Positions 1 through 8,897 of a stretch of DNA of 45,192 bases are shown in pieces. The notes beneath the pieces were generated by a model. That model was not told the origin of the DNA. It saw nothing but the letters and a program-made list of their open reading frames with translations, and made no database searches. This stretch comes from an uncultured Siphonobacter sp. GTDB lineage: Bacteria; Bacteroidota; Bacteroidia; Cytophagales; Spirosomataceae. The stretch lies in the NCBI GenBank assembly GCA_913774715.1, contig CAJYHS010000145.1:1-45192 (forward strand), written 5' to 3'. The translations under genes and the position numbers were made by a program. Each line of letters starts with the position of its first letter. Position 1 is the first letter of the stretch.

Positions 1-125
1 AGGCGGCTGTTTTCGGCTTGCAAGTCATTGACCTGGGTTTGCAGAGCCCGGGCTTTTTTCTTGCTCACGCAGGAGCTTGTCATTACGGCTGTGGACAGAG
101 CCAGCATTACCCAAACTTTTCTCAT
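1..125 (-). CDS. N-terminus of an OmpA/MotB-like lipoprotein (partial)
   Basis: A leftward reading frame opens with ATG at 125-123 and runs off the left edge without a stop. It begins MRKVWVMLAL, continues with a hydrophobic stretch to the lipobox TSSC, and then has a charged, coiled-coil-like region containing QTQVNDLQAEN. A signal peptide II, a CVSKKK-type start and a heptad-rich region are typical of Bacteroidota OmpA-family lipoproteins that bind peptidoglycan through a C-terminal OmpA domain; that domain is outside the window. Only about 41 residues are visible, so the family call is an inference. The overlapping rightward frame at 28-231 is treated as a shadow. Confidence 0.6.
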   Translation of the reverse strand, partial: MRKVWVMLALSTAVMTSSCVSKKKARALQTQVNDLQAENSR

Positions 126-365
126 AATGTGGATACTAGTTTTAAAGGGGATGTTTAGCAAATTCAGTTTTCGAGTGCAAATATACCAGACTGTTTGGCA
201 GTATACCATGCAAACATATACGGTATTTTAACGAAGGATGGTTCTAAAATAGCCGAATTTGCAGTAGGTAGATGAGGTATGGGGACACCTGTCCTTGCCT
301 TGAAAATCAAGACCTATTTCTTTGAAAAACCTTTGTTTCGCTCTGTGAAGAGGGATTTTATAAAA

Positions 366-395
366 ACTGACCGGGATAAAATTTTCCCGGTCAGT
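366..395 (-). terminator. Leftward intrinsic terminator
   Basis: An 11-bp perfect stem (366-376 with 385-395, ACTGACCGGGA and its complement) is followed on the minus strand by a T-rich tail (TTTTTA). On the plus strand no T-run follows, so it should act on leftward transcripts coming from the 126-1401 region. No gene lies directly upstream of it on that strand closer than 952. Confidence 0.6.
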
Positions 396-880
396 CCATT
401 CCCAATTTTCTTTAGTACTAGTAAAGAATCTTAAAATTCTGCATTTTCAGTAAGACTTGCAGTGTGCAGGTAATTAGAATTTTGTTAGAATTTTAAGTCT
501 CTATCAGATATAGGTCCTTGACCAGCGAGCTCGCTAGCAAAGGATAACAAAAGGTAATTTTATACTAGTTTTTGAAAAAATGGTACAGAATTTAACTTAG
601 AAGAAGAGCAGAAACTATCAAATACCACGAAATAAAAGTAAGATTTAAAGGGAGTTAAAGAAATGAAAAGTACTGGCAAACTCAGGTAATAATAAATAAA
701 TGGTTGAGGAGTAAGCCATCAAAGGAAGTTATTGAGGGTATCACCAATGTTAAGTAAAATTGATTTGCCGATAGCCCACAACTCTTCAATTCTAAAAGAA
801 GATGTATTTATACTAGCGGTGTTAAAGATAAAATTGAAATACAAAACATTGGCTGAGCACTCACTCGATAGTTAGTCTGG

Positions 881-951
881 TAAAGTACTATTTAAAAGAA
901 AAAGGTTCGACTTTAGTAAAGCCGAACCTTTTTCTTTTAAATAGTACTTTA
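881..951. terminator. Very long bidirectional hairpin terminator
   Basis: Arms of 29 bases (881-909 and 923-951) are perfectly complementary. Inside them a single A:C mismatch (910/922) is followed by a further 4-bp stem (CTTT/AAAG). The outer part is A/T-rich and gives a T-run on either strand. It ends one base before the stop codon of the leftward gene at 952, which it probably terminates. The arm length is unusual for a simple terminator and would also fit the remnant of a small palindromic element. Confidence 0.7.
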
Positions 952-1401
952 CTATTCTTCGTCAGAACCACTAGTAGCTGTGCGAGGTGATTTGTCTTTC
1001 AAAGACAATTCATATCCACTGATACCTTCTTCTTCGTAAGTGAAAGGTTTGATGTCAAACGTATAATCAAACGTTTTGTAATCAAGACCAATTCTATCAA
1101 AAATTGCACCCAGAGCGATGCCATGACCACGGCCACTTTTCGCGATGGGGAAAGCATCCGTATCAGCTTCATCAGCCTTTACTAAAAAGAAGGAGCCAAC
1201 GCCTCTTTTTCTTTCTTCTGTACCTACTTTGAATTGACTGGAAGCAGGATTTGCTTCCAACAATTCTAGGACAGCAGGTGATAACAACAGTTTCCCTTTT
1301 TTAGAAATGGAAGTAGTTGGGGCTTCTTTCGTTTTTGCTGACTTTTTCTTTTCCTCTACATTGTCGTTAGGAGAAAAGAAAAGAATTGATTTTTTTTTCA
1401 T
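952..1401 (-). CDS. Small hypothetical protein, 149 aa
   Basis: I do not recognise the family. I chose the ATG at 1401 (MKKKSILFFSPNDN) over the upstream ATG at 1449, whose extra 16 residues look like translated AT-rich leader. The first third is lysine- and serine-rich and probably disordered. Around residues 35-50 there is KGKLLLSPAVLELLEANP, followed by RKRGVGSFFLVKADEADT and a GRGHGIALGAIFDRIGLDY segment with alternating hydrophobics suggesting a small alpha/beta fold. The end is acidic (SGSDEE). There is no signal peptide or membrane segment. The gene is isolated inside AT-rich DNA, which fits recent acquisition. A basic N-terminus could mean nucleic-acid binding, but that is speculation. 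Confidence 0.6.
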   Translation of the reverse strand: MKKKSILFFSPNDNVEEKKKSAKTKEAPTTSISKKGKLLLSPAVLELLEANPASSQFKVGTEERKRGVGSFFLVKADEADTDAFPIAKSGRGHGIALGAIFDRIGLDYKTFDYTFDIKPFTYEEEGISGYELSLKDKSPRTATSGSDEE

Positions 1402-2092
1402 GAATTGATAAATAATTAATTGTGCTGCTTGTGTATAGTAACGAAACAAATATCTGATTTATGATTTAAAAAACAAACCTCGGCTATCATAAATCGATAG
1501 GTATGAATTTTTTAGAAGCTAATTCAAAAAAATAAACCTTAAATCTGCTGCATTATTGATATTACTTAACCGGATTAGCTGAATATTTGTTTTTAAGTAG
1601 TCATTTAAAAAACATTTTATGGCTATAAATAGTAGATTCAGCTAGCTGGCAAATTTGACGGAATAAGTAATAATAGGTTTAAGCTTATTGAATATTTTAG
1701 TACGTAATTTATATTTTTTTAAACTAAGATTGTTTCGTTAAATCCGAACTATGTGCTCATAGTAAAGCCTAATTGAAAGTAGTGAAAGCTAAGTGAATTA
1801 CTCAATTAATTGTTAGTAGGTACCTTGTTTTTAAATCAGCTAATTCAGAATTCATAATATATAAATGCCTTTGGATACAATGAATAGTTCTTTGTTCGTT
1901 TAGGTAACCTGGTAGGTTATAATACTTAATCAGGCTGTACTTACGTATATACTTTTTAAATTTTTTATTAGCAGATAGTTGTATATTTATCTAGTTCGAG
2001 TGTCTAATTATTAGTAGGTTACGATTATTTTTTCTGTACATTGGATACCCGTTACACATGTATTCCGTTCGCTAGTTTTCATTTATAAATCC
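1402..2092. other. AT-rich intergenic stretch, no gene seen
   Basis: About 690 bases of strongly AT-rich sequence with stops in all frames. The only recurring word I notice is TTAGTAGGT (near 1812 and near 2011). It presumably carries the promoters of the leftward small gene at 952-1401 and of the hydrolase gene starting at 2093, but no clear TTTG/TAnnTTTG pair was found. Confidence 0.5.
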
Positions 2093-3322
2093 ATGAAAAG
2101 ACCTTATTTATTAAGCCTATCGTCGCAGGGGCTTCTTCTGCTGGCTACTTTTTTAGTGCTGGCCTGCGGTAAAGATCCCGAACCTGCTCCATCCGAACCG
2201 GATAAGTATTTAGTCAAGGTAGAAACCATTGATTCTTTATCTGCTGATGCTGTGAAGGCCTTGGTAACAACTACGAATCCTTTATATGGAACGCTAGTGA
2301 AGTACGGAATCAAAGCTTATCGAATTACTTATAAAACTAAAAATACGGATAACCAGGAGGTGGAAGCTTCGGGAGCGGTGGTCATTCCCATGCTGGCGGC
2401 TAATGCAAGTGCTGTTCCTATGGTAAGTTATCAGCACGGTACCATTTCGACGGATGCACAGGCTCCCTCCAATTTCAATCCGAACGCGGGTAATGATGCC
2501 CAGTTAGTGGCTCTTCTGGCGGCCCAGGGTTACGTTTCCGTTGCTCCTGATTACATTGGCTATGGGGTTTCCAAAAATCTGGCTCATACGTATGAGCATC
2601 GGCAGGGCTTATCGCAGGCTAGTCTGGACTTACTCCGGGCAGCCAAAGAATATTTTGCTAAGAAAGATACCCGTTATTGGGACAAACGATTATATCTGAC
2701 GGGTTACTCGGAAGGCGGGTATGCAACGATGTCTCTCCTGAAGAAAATGGAAGAAGAAGCTGCTTCTGAATTTAATTTAAGAGCTGTTTCCGTCGGTTCA
2801 GGAGCTTACAATAAGACGGCATTTATGAAGTATATTGTCAATGATCAGTCTACAACAACGGCGGGGTACAATCGCTTATATGCTTGGGTGTTATTGACTT
2901 ACAACCGAATTTATGGCTTAAATCGCCCCGCTAGCTACTATTTTAAAGAGCCTTACGCTTCTCAGATTCCAACAGAAGTAAAAAATCTGGCTAACTTATC
3001 TACCTTGATGATTAATACGAGCATCAGTAACACCTTTACTGATGCGTTCAAGAAAGCGTTGAATGAGGGAACAGATACGGGTTTTCTGAATGCCATAAAG
3101 GATAATGATGTATATGACTGGAAACCCAATACTACCCTTTGGATGTACCATGGTACAGCGGATGATCTGGTGCCGGTATTGAACTCTGAAACGGCCGTTG
3201 CGGCTATGAAAGCCAAAGGAGCCACGAAGGTTTCGTACTATCCAGTAGCGGGTGCAAATCACTCCTCTGCGGTGTTACAATATGCCTTAGGGACGCTAAG
3301 CATGCTCGGAGCAAATCCCTAG
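2093..3322 (+). CDS. Secreted lipase-like alpha/beta-hydrolase lipoprotein
   Basis: A 409-aa protein resembling the secretory lipase (LIP) branch of alpha/beta hydrolases. The N-terminus is a lipoprotein signal with lipobox VLAC (Cys25), so it should be anchored in the envelope. The nucleophile elbow is GYSEGG with Ser206, the acid is probably Asp357 in HGTADDLVP, and the histidine is His390 in GANHSS. A QHGTIST strand near residue 114 and APDYIGYG near 151 fit the oxyanion region. The predicted role is hydrolysis of ester substrates at the cell surface or in the periplasm; the substrate cannot be read from sequence. It stands alone, with about 690 AT-rich bases upstream and a shared terminator downstream. 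Confidence 0.85.
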   Translation: MKRPYLLSLSSQGLLLLATFLVLACGKDPEPAPSEPDKYLVKVETIDSLSADAVKALVTTTNPLYGTLVKYGIKAYRITYKTKNTDNQEVEASGAVVIPMLAANASAVPMVSYQHGTISTDAQAPSNFNPNAGNDAQLVALLAAQGYVSVAPDYIGYGVSKNLAHTYEHRQGLSQASLDLLRAAKEYFAKKDTRYWDKRLYLTGYSEGGYATMSLLKKMEEEAASEFNLRAVSVGSGAYNKTAFMKYIVNDQSTTTAGYNRLYAWVLLTYNRIYGLNRPASYYFKEPYASQIPTEVKNLANLSTLMINTSISNTFTDAFKKALNEGTDTGFLNAIKDNDVYDWKPNTTLWMYHGTADDLVPVLNSETAVAAMKAKGATKVSYYPVAGANHSSAVLQYALGTLSMLGANP

Positions 3323-3335
3323 TTTAAGCAACTGG

Positions 3336-3384
3336 CCTTAATAAAAAATTCCGACTGAGACTCAGCCGGAATTTTTTATTAAGG
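3336..3384. terminator. Bidirectional terminator between convergent genes
   Basis: Perfect 18-bp arms (3336-3353 and 3367-3384) enclose an A:C mismatch (3354/3366) and an inner CTGAG/CTCAG stem. The outer arms supply A- and T-runs for both strands. It serves the rightward hydrolase and the leftward glycosidase-like gene, whose stop codon (3379-3381) lies inside the right arm. Confidence 0.85.
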
Positions 3385-5478
3385 CATTTTCCTAAGTCCT
3401 TCCCATTTCACTTTCCAATGTTTGGGTAAGCCGGGATTTTCTTTGGTATTGCCATCAAAACCCGCACAAAGGAGAGCTGCGGCGGCAAGCAGTCCGCCAT
3501 TACCAGGGAGATAAATGCGTAGACGGCCATCCTGGAAATTATGTCCGTTTGGTAAGTAAGTATTTTTTTGAACTGGCATTAACAAGGCATCAATTGCTTT
3601 TTCGGGTTGGTAGAGCCGGGTTGCTGTCATGGCTGTCATCGGGAAATCCCAGCCCCAGGTATGACCCCAGTTCCATTTTTCCCAAATCAAATTTAGCGTT
3701 TGGTGCATAACCGTTGAATCCGTCCCTGCTTGCTGAGGCATTACACCCAAGGCTCCCAGCACCGCCGGGTGATCAATCATCCAGTTGGGGTTCGTGTAAG
3801 AATCGGGAGCACTTTCGGTGGCCAGATAAACGCCATCTTTCTGAGGTAGGGGCGAAAGCTTCTGAAGTACATCGTCCCATTCTTTTTTACGACCCAATTT
3901 CTGTCGTTCCCTCCACTGCTGAGCCGTTTCCAGAGCCCATCGCCAATAGGTTAGTTCAAAGGTAGGATTGAAGGTTTTATCCGGATGGAAACATTCCTGA
4001 GCTGGAATTAATCCTTTACCCAATACATAACGGTTTCCTTCAAGTGTAGCATAAGAAGCCATGAAATCAGCCGTTGCTTCTACTAAATCCGAGTAGTTCT
4101 TTAAAACCGCAGGATTTTTTTTGTCCCGGTAACATAATTCAGCCAGATAAATAAAATGGGGTTGTTGCCAGATCAGAAAAGAACCAACCGATGATGGCGT
4201 TTCGTTTCCTTCCTGATCCGTCATTTTCTGCCACCTTACTCCTTTATAACCCTGGCGAACGGCAATAGCTTTGGCTTTATCCACCGTTTTCCGATACCAG
4301 TTCAAACTTTTTTCCATTAATTCTGGTCGTCCCCAAAGAGCAAAATGGACACCGTGCCACCAGTGCATTTCCAAGTGAGGTTTGCCGTACCAGCTATTAT
4401 AGGTTAAGCCCGTTTCCTGCGGCGGCATGGCTTGCGTACAGTTAATCTTCGTCAGGTATTGAGAAAGAATAATGCGGCGTTCAAGCTCTTTAGCTCGGGG
4501 ATCTGCTGTTTCTGAAAAATCAATCGCCGCTCCTGAGATCCAGAAGTTCTTCCAGCCGTTAATACTGCTGGATCGAGTTTCATTAAAAGTGGGAACCTGA
4601 GCATTTTGGGGGGTAAATAAGGCTGATAACGTTAAGGTAGGTTCCGTAGAACTGATCAGAAATTCATGGGGCTGAGCCGCTTGAATCGTAGCTTTTCCAT
4701 TCCAGCCTAGGTTAACAAAATATTGGTCTTTATCCAGCTTATGTTCAATCTGAGCGGTCGTTCCTGACTGACTTACGATTCGTGAAGTATGCTTATTCGT
4801 CTGCTCATAATACGCTCCGGCATCTACAAACTGATTTGTTGGATATGGAAAGCGTAAACGGACTTTCAATCGTTTCTGAGTTAGCAAAGGCGATTTAATC
4901 TGAGTTGCTACCGCGTCTTTACTTTGATGACCGTATGTTATCACCTCTATCGGGCTGCCTTCCAGCTCAAAATGGCTGGTAATGGCTCCGGTCCACATAT
5001 TCAATTCCTGACGGATATGGGTCAAATCGGAAGGCTGGGCTTCCTTACCATCCTTTTTTAATAATACCAGACCTAGATTACCGAGTTGAAGGCGATGGGG
5101 ATTTTGACGAACGAAATCGATGGCTGCCTTTTCGCGGGCCGTTGAGCCCTTCTGAACGGCATAGGTTACCTGCCTGCCCTGTTGCGGGTAAGGCTTCAGC
5201 GATTCTTCCAGTTTATAATTCTCGGGATTGGGAAAACTATGCCATCCCCACTCCGACTGCGTACCGAGGGGAACTCCCTGAGCGTAATACGTTGGAAAGG
5301 TCTGCAAGCCCGTGGCATCAACGGTAAAGGCAAAACTGCCATTACCCACCGATACCGAAGCCAGCGTATCCATTTTTGTAGTCATAACCGAATGACGCTC
5401 CACTAAGGCCTGTCGGTTAATGCGTTGGGCAAGTAATAAATGAGGTATGAATAAAAAAGTCCAGAGGTATTTTTTCAT
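3379..5478 (-). CDS. Exported six-hairpin glycosidase-like protein
   Basis: A 699-aa secreted protein that looks like an (alpha/alpha)6-barrel glycoside hydrolase of the GH65/GH95-like type. I start it at the ATG at 5478, which gives a clean signal peptide (MKKYLWTFLFIPHLLLAQ); a longer frame to 5613 would run through the nrdA terminator and into nrdA. The N-terminal half is beta-rich, as in a super-sandwich domain, and the C-terminal half carries aromatic helix motifs such as LEMHWWHGVHFALWG, FLIWQQPHFIYLAELCYR, NPTFELTYWRWALE and WGWDFPMTAMTATR. The acidic catalytic residue is probably in the FELTYW or WGWDFP segment, but I cannot assign it. There are no SusC/SusD neighbours, so this is not a recognisable polysaccharide locus. 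Confidence 0.75.
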   Translation of the reverse strand: MKKYLWTFLFIPHLLLAQRINRQALVERHSVMTTKMDTLASVSVGNGSFAFTVDATGLQTFPTYYAQGVPLGTQSEWGWHSFPNPENYKLEESLKPYPQQGRQVTYAVQKGSTAREKAAIDFVRQNPHRLQLGNLGLVLLKKDGKEAQPSDLTHIRQELNMWTGAITSHFELEGSPIEVITYGHQSKDAVATQIKSPLLTQKRLKVRLRFPYPTNQFVDAGAYYEQTNKHTSRIVSQSGTTAQIEHKLDKDQYFVNLGWNGKATIQAAQPHEFLISSTEPTLTLSALFTPQNAQVPTFNETRSSSINGWKNFWISGAAIDFSETADPRAKELERRIILSQYLTKINCTQAMPPQETGLTYNSWYGKPHLEMHWWHGVHFALWGRPELMEKSLNWYRKTVDKAKAIAVRQGYKGVRWQKMTDQEGNETPSSVGSFLIWQQPHFIYLAELCYRDKKNPAVLKNYSDLVEATADFMASYATLEGNRYVLGKGLIPAQECFHPDKTFNPTFELTYWRWALETAQQWRERQKLGRKKEWDDVLQKLSPLPQKDGVYLATESAPDSYTNPNWMIDHPAVLGALGVMPQQAGTDSTVMHQTLNLIWEKWNWGHTWGWDFPMTAMTATRLYQPEKAIDALLMPVQKNTYLPNGHNFQDGRLRIYLPGNGGLLAAAALLCAGFDGNTKENPGLPKHWKVKWEGLRKMP

Positions 5479-5541
5479 CGATCTAGCGAGTAGGTTATCC
5501 AAGAGACGATGAAGAGGCAAGACAGCCCTGTAGGAAAAGTA

Positions 5542-5569
5542 AAAAGGCAGACGCTGCCGTCTGCCTTTT
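5542..5569 (-). terminator. Terminator of nrdA
   Basis: Perfect 12-bp arms (5542-5553 and 5558-5569, AAAAGGCAGACG) around a 4-nt loop, just downstream of the nrdA stop on the minus strand. It ends in a T-run in that direction and separates nrdA from the glycosidase-like gene, which argues against one operon. Confidence 0.8.
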
Positions 5570-5591
5570 ACCTGATTTAGTAAGAAATCAA

Positions 5592-8075
5592 TTATGATCC
5601 GCACATCTCGCAACCTTCTGGATCGTCCAGAGAGCAGGCAATGGCTGCCTTTGCGTCTTCTTCAGACCACTTCATAGGCTCGGCGTCTTTCATCATCACA
5701 GGTGAGGAAAGAGCCGCCTGTGCTTCGGGCGTTGCTAAATAGTTCATAGCCTTTTCGTGCACGGTTGCCGTGCTGGGCTGAATAGCTACCTGAGCCTGTG
5801 TTTCTACCGTGAACTTGATGGCATCCGCAGCGGCTTTCGTACGCAGGTAATACATACCCGTTTTCAGTCCCCGCTCCCAGGCGTGGAAGTGCATGGAAGT
5901 GATTTTACCGAAGTTGGCATCCGTCATGTGGATGTTCAGCGACTGGCTCTGGCAAATGAATGCACCGCGGTCGGCTGACATATCAATGATGGTTTTTTGC
6001 TTGATTTCCCAAACCGTCTTGTAGAGTTCTTTCAGGTTAGCAGGAATCTCAGCAATGTTCTGTACGGAACCGTTGGCTGCGATGAGTTTATTTTTCATCG
6101 TTTCGTTCCATAAGCCCATTTTCACGAGGTCACGCAGCAGGTATTTGTTCACCACTACGAATTCGCCTGAAAGTACTCGGCGTACGTAGATGTTGGAAGT
6201 AAAAGGCTCAAAACACTCATTGTTACCCAAAATCTGGCTCGTCGAAGCCGTTGGCATCGGAGCTACCAGCAGGGAGTTACGCACGCCGTGAGTTTTTACC
6301 TGCTCACGCAACGTTTCCCAATCCCAGCGATTCGAAGTAGGCTTCACACCCCACATATCGAACTGGAAGATACCCTGAGAAATCGGGCTACCTGCCCAAG
6401 TTTCGTAGGTACCGTATTTCTGAGCTTCTTCCATCGAAGCTTCCATCGCTCCGAAATAGATCGTCTCGAAAATATCTTTATTTAACTGGCGGGCCTCTTC
6501 GCTTTCGAAGGGCATGCGTAGTAATACAAATGTATCTGCCAGACCCTGTACACCTAAGCCAATCGGACGGTGACGTTTGTTTGAACGTTCGGCTTCCGGT
6601 ACGGGGTAATAGTTAATGTCAATGATCTTGTTGAGGTTACGCGTAGCTACTTTCGTAATCTCATACAGTTTCTCGTGGTTGAAACGCAGGAATCCGTCCT
6701 CACCTTTTTCCACAAACTTAGGCAGAGCCAGAGAAGCCAGGTTACAAACCGCTACTTCATCAGCTGCTGTATACTCAATGATTTCAGTACAAAGGTTCGA
6801 AGACTTGATCGTACCCAGGTTTTTCTGGTTGGATTTACGGTTCGCGTGATCCTTGAACAACATGTAAGGCGTACCGGTCTCGATTTGAGATTCCATGATT
6901 TCAAACCACAGATCCTGAGCTTTTACCGTACGGCGAGCTTTACCTTCACGCTCGTATTTTTCGTATAAAGCTTCGAACTCGTCTCCGTATACATCCGATA
7001 GACCCGGGCACTCATGGGGGCACATTAATGACCAAACGTCATTGTCTTTTACCCGCTTCATGAATAAATCGGGAACCCAGAGTGCGAAGAATAAATCGCG
7101 GGCCCGAAGTTCTTCTTTTCCGTGATTTTTCTTCAGTTGCAAGAAGTCAAACACATCGGCATGCCAGGGCTCAATGTACATGGCAAAGGAACCTTTGCGT
7201 TTTCCACCCCCCTGATCTACATAACGAGCCGTGTCGTTAAATACCCGAAGCATCGGAACGATACCATTAGAAGTACCATTGGTGCCTTTGATGTAACTAC
7301 CCGTAGCCCGGATGTTATGAATGCTCAGACCAATACCACCCGCCGACTGCGATATCAAAGCACACTGTTTCAGGGTGTCATAGATACCGTTGATGCTGTC
7401 GTCCTGCATGGTCAACAGGAAGCAGGACGATAACTGAGGCTTCGGCGTACCAGCGTTGAATAACGTTGGTGTCGCGTGCGTGAACCAGCGTTCGGATAGC
7501 AGGTTGTAGGTTTCGATGGCCGACTCGATGTCGCTGCCATGAATACCAATGGCTACCCGCATCAGCATGTGCTGAGGACGCTCGGCAATTTTACCGTTTA
7601 CTTTAAGTAGATATGATTTCTCAAGCGTTTTGAAGCCAAAGTAGTCGTAACCAAAGTCACGATCATAAATAATAGTGGAATCGAGTAATGCAGCATTTTT
7701 CTTTACTACATCGTACGTTTCCTTTGAAATTAATGAAGCGTTCTCATTCGTCTTAGGATCGACGTAATGATACAATTGCTTCATCGTCGCCGAGAATGAT
7801 TTCTGCGTGTTCTTATGCAGGTTAGAAATGGCGATACGAGCAGCCAGTGTTGCATAGTCCGGGTGGCGGGTCGTTAAAGAGGCCGCCGTTTCTGCAGCGA
7901 GGTTATCCAGCTCTACGGTATTTACACCGTCATAGATACCAGAAACTACTTTCATCGCTACTTCAACGGGTTGGACGAAAGCCGGGTCAAGTCCGTAGCA
8001 AAGACGCTCAATGCGGGCGGTTATTTTGTCAAACTTCACCGACTCGCGTCGGCCATCTCTCTTGATAACGTGCAT
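5592..8075 (-). CDS. nrdA: Ribonucleoside-diphosphate reductase, alpha subunit
   Basis: An 827-aa class I ribonucleotide reductase large subunit, which reduces ribonucleoside diphosphates to deoxynucleotides with a radical supplied by the beta subunit. Residues 1-90 form an ATP-cone ([10 protein letters not shown]). Active-site residues visible are Cys218 (QLSSCF), Asn427, Cys429 and Glu431 (SSNLCTE), and Cys444 (AVCNLASL). The loop [17 protein letters not shown] and the C-terminal redox pair Cys822/Cys825 (CEMC) are typical. The length fits class Ia/Ic enzymes. No nrdB lies on either side, so the partner must be encoded elsewhere. I did not find a convincing NrdR box in the 450-base upstream region. 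Confidence 0.97.
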   Translation of the reverse strand: MHVIKRDGRRESVKFDKITARIERLCYGLDPAFVQPVEVAMKVVSGIYDGVNTVELDNLAAETAASLTTRHPDYATLAARIAISNLHKNTQKSFSATMKQLYHYVDPKTNENASLISKETYDVVKKNAALLDSTIIYDRDFGYDYFGFKTLEKSYLLKVNGKIAERPQHMLMRVAIGIHGSDIESAIETYNLLSERWFTHATPTLFNAGTPKPQLSSCFLLTMQDDSINGIYDTLKQCALISQSAGGIGLSIHNIRATGSYIKGTNGTSNGIVPMLRVFNDTARYVDQGGGKRKGSFAMYIEPWHADVFDFLQLKKNHGKEELRARDLFFALWVPDLFMKRVKDNDVWSLMCPHECPGLSDVYGDEFEALYEKYEREGKARRTVKAQDLWFEIMESQIETGTPYMLFKDHANRKSNQKNLGTIKSSNLCTEIIEYTAADEVAVCNLASLALPKFVEKGEDGFLRFNHEKLYEITKVATRNLNKIIDINYYPVPEAERSNKRHRPIGLGVQGLADTFVLLRMPFESEEARQLNKDIFETIYFGAMEASMEEAQKYGTYETWAGSPISQGIFQFDMWGVKPTSNRWDWETLREQVKTHGVRNSLLVAPMPTASTSQILGNNECFEPFTSNIYVRRVLSGEFVVVNKYLLRDLVKMGLWNETMKNKLIAANGSVQNIAEIPANLKELYKTVWEIKQKTIIDMSADRGAFICQSQSLNIHMTDANFGKITSMHFHAWERGLKTGMYYLRTKAAADAIKFTVETQAQVAIQPSTATVHEKAMNYLATPEAQAALSSPVMMKDAEPMKWSEEDAKAAIACSLDDPEGCEMCGS

Positions 8076-8526
8076 ATTTTCAGCGAGTTAGAATATATCG
8101 GGAATAACTTAAAAACTTGGGTTGAGGTACATTTGCTCCCTAAGCGAGCGGGTAAGTGTTAAGCAAACATGAAAAGTCGAACCGCATATTTTTTACAATC
8201 GTTCCCTCCAGACCTTAACTTTTCGAATGTGAAATTAATGTTAAGAACGTGGACTTGCAACTGCCTGAAAGTTCATCGAACTTACTAAAATTCTGTGCCG
8301 CGAAGGGTTCCTGAACGCATTGAATTCACAGACAAAAAGTTACGTCTCGAATGATTATTCGCCCGTTAAAGACAGTGGAATGAAGAAACTTTAAAAAGTC
8401 CAATAAAAAGATTTTCAGTTCAATAGCTTATAAAAAACATTCGGGTAAAATTTTGTAACATTCCCAAAAGATGATTATTTTTGCGGCCCGTTCATAAAGA
8501 ATCGTAACTGACTAACTATCAATATA
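8076..8526. other. Divergent promoter region of nrdA and rpmE2
   Basis: About 450 bases with no gene. The right end carries a clear rightward promoter for rpmE2 (8452-8483). On the minus strand a CATGTTTG word near 8162-8169 is one base from the TAnnTTTG consensus and could be the nrdA -7 element, but no matching -33 element is seen at the usual distance. Confidence 0.6.
8452..8483 (+). promoter_or_regulatory. Bacteroidota sigma-A promoter of rpmE2
   Basis: TTTG at 8452-8455 (-33 element) and TATTTTTG at 8476-8483 (-7 element, consensus TAnnTTTG) are separated by 20 bases, the arrangement known for the primary sigma factor of Bacteroidota. Transcription should begin a few bases further on, leaving a leader of about 35 nt before the rpmE2 ATG. 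Confidence 0.8.
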
Positions 8527-8772
8527 ATGGCGAAAGCAGACATTCATCCAGAATACCGCGAGGTGTTATTCTGGGATCTTTCAAGCGACTATAAATTCCT
8601 GACCCGTTCTACTTCTGACACGAAAGACACGGCTGAATTTGAAGGAAAAACGTATCCTGTAGTGAAAGTCGAGGTTTCTTCACAATCTCACCCTTTCTAC
8701 ACTGGTAAAAACGTACTTCTGGATACAGCTGGACGTGTTGATAAATTCAACAAACGTTACGGTAAGAAATAG
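8527..8772 (+). CDS. rpmE2: 50S ribosomal protein L31, type B
   Basis: An 81-aa ribosomal protein of the large subunit. It has the type-B form ([39 protein letters not shown]) and lacks the zinc-binding cysteines of classic L31, so it is the zinc-independent (C-minus) version. The lysine-rich C-terminus is usual. It is transcribed on its own from a strong promoter and followed at once by a strong terminator. Confidence 0.97.
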   Translation: MAKADIHPEYREVLFWDLSSDYKFLTRSTSDTKDTAEFEGKTYPVVKVEVSSQSHPFYTGKNVLLDTAGRVDKFNKRYGKK

Positions 8773-8791
8773 TCCGTTTGTAACGAACCTG

Positions 8792-8827
8792 AAAGAGGCT
8801 GTTATCCATTTGGATAACAGCCTCTTT
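8792..8827 (+). terminator. Terminator of rpmE2
   Basis: Perfect 17-bp arms (8792-8808 and 8811-8827, AAAGAGGCTGTTATCCA) with a 2-nt loop and a run of T at the end, 20 bases after the rpmE2 stop. Confidence 0.9.
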
Positions 8828-8897
8828 TATTTTACAAGTGATAAAATTCATTAATACAACGCGGACAGCAAAGAAGTTGGTAACAGCATTAGTTATG

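Larger units (their letters stand above)
126..951. other. AT-rich non-coding stretch with several inverted repeats
   Basis: About 825 bases without a convincing gene and clearly richer in A+T than the rest of the window. It holds a leftward-type terminator (366-395), an 11-bp inverted repeat (430-440 with 487-497), a tandem copy of TTAGAATTTT (475-484, 486-495), a 28-bp imperfect palindrome around GCGAGCTCGC (516-543), and a very long hairpin at its right end (881-951). A 42-codon frame at 747-875 starts with ATG and ends just before that hairpin, but nothing supports it beyond its position. Confidence 0.6.

Noticed and set aside
747-875. 42-codon rightward ORF (MLSKIDLPIAHN...) ending before the 881 hairpin
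   Set aside because: No recognisable motif and AT-rich context with many short frames; only its position next to a terminator speaks for it.
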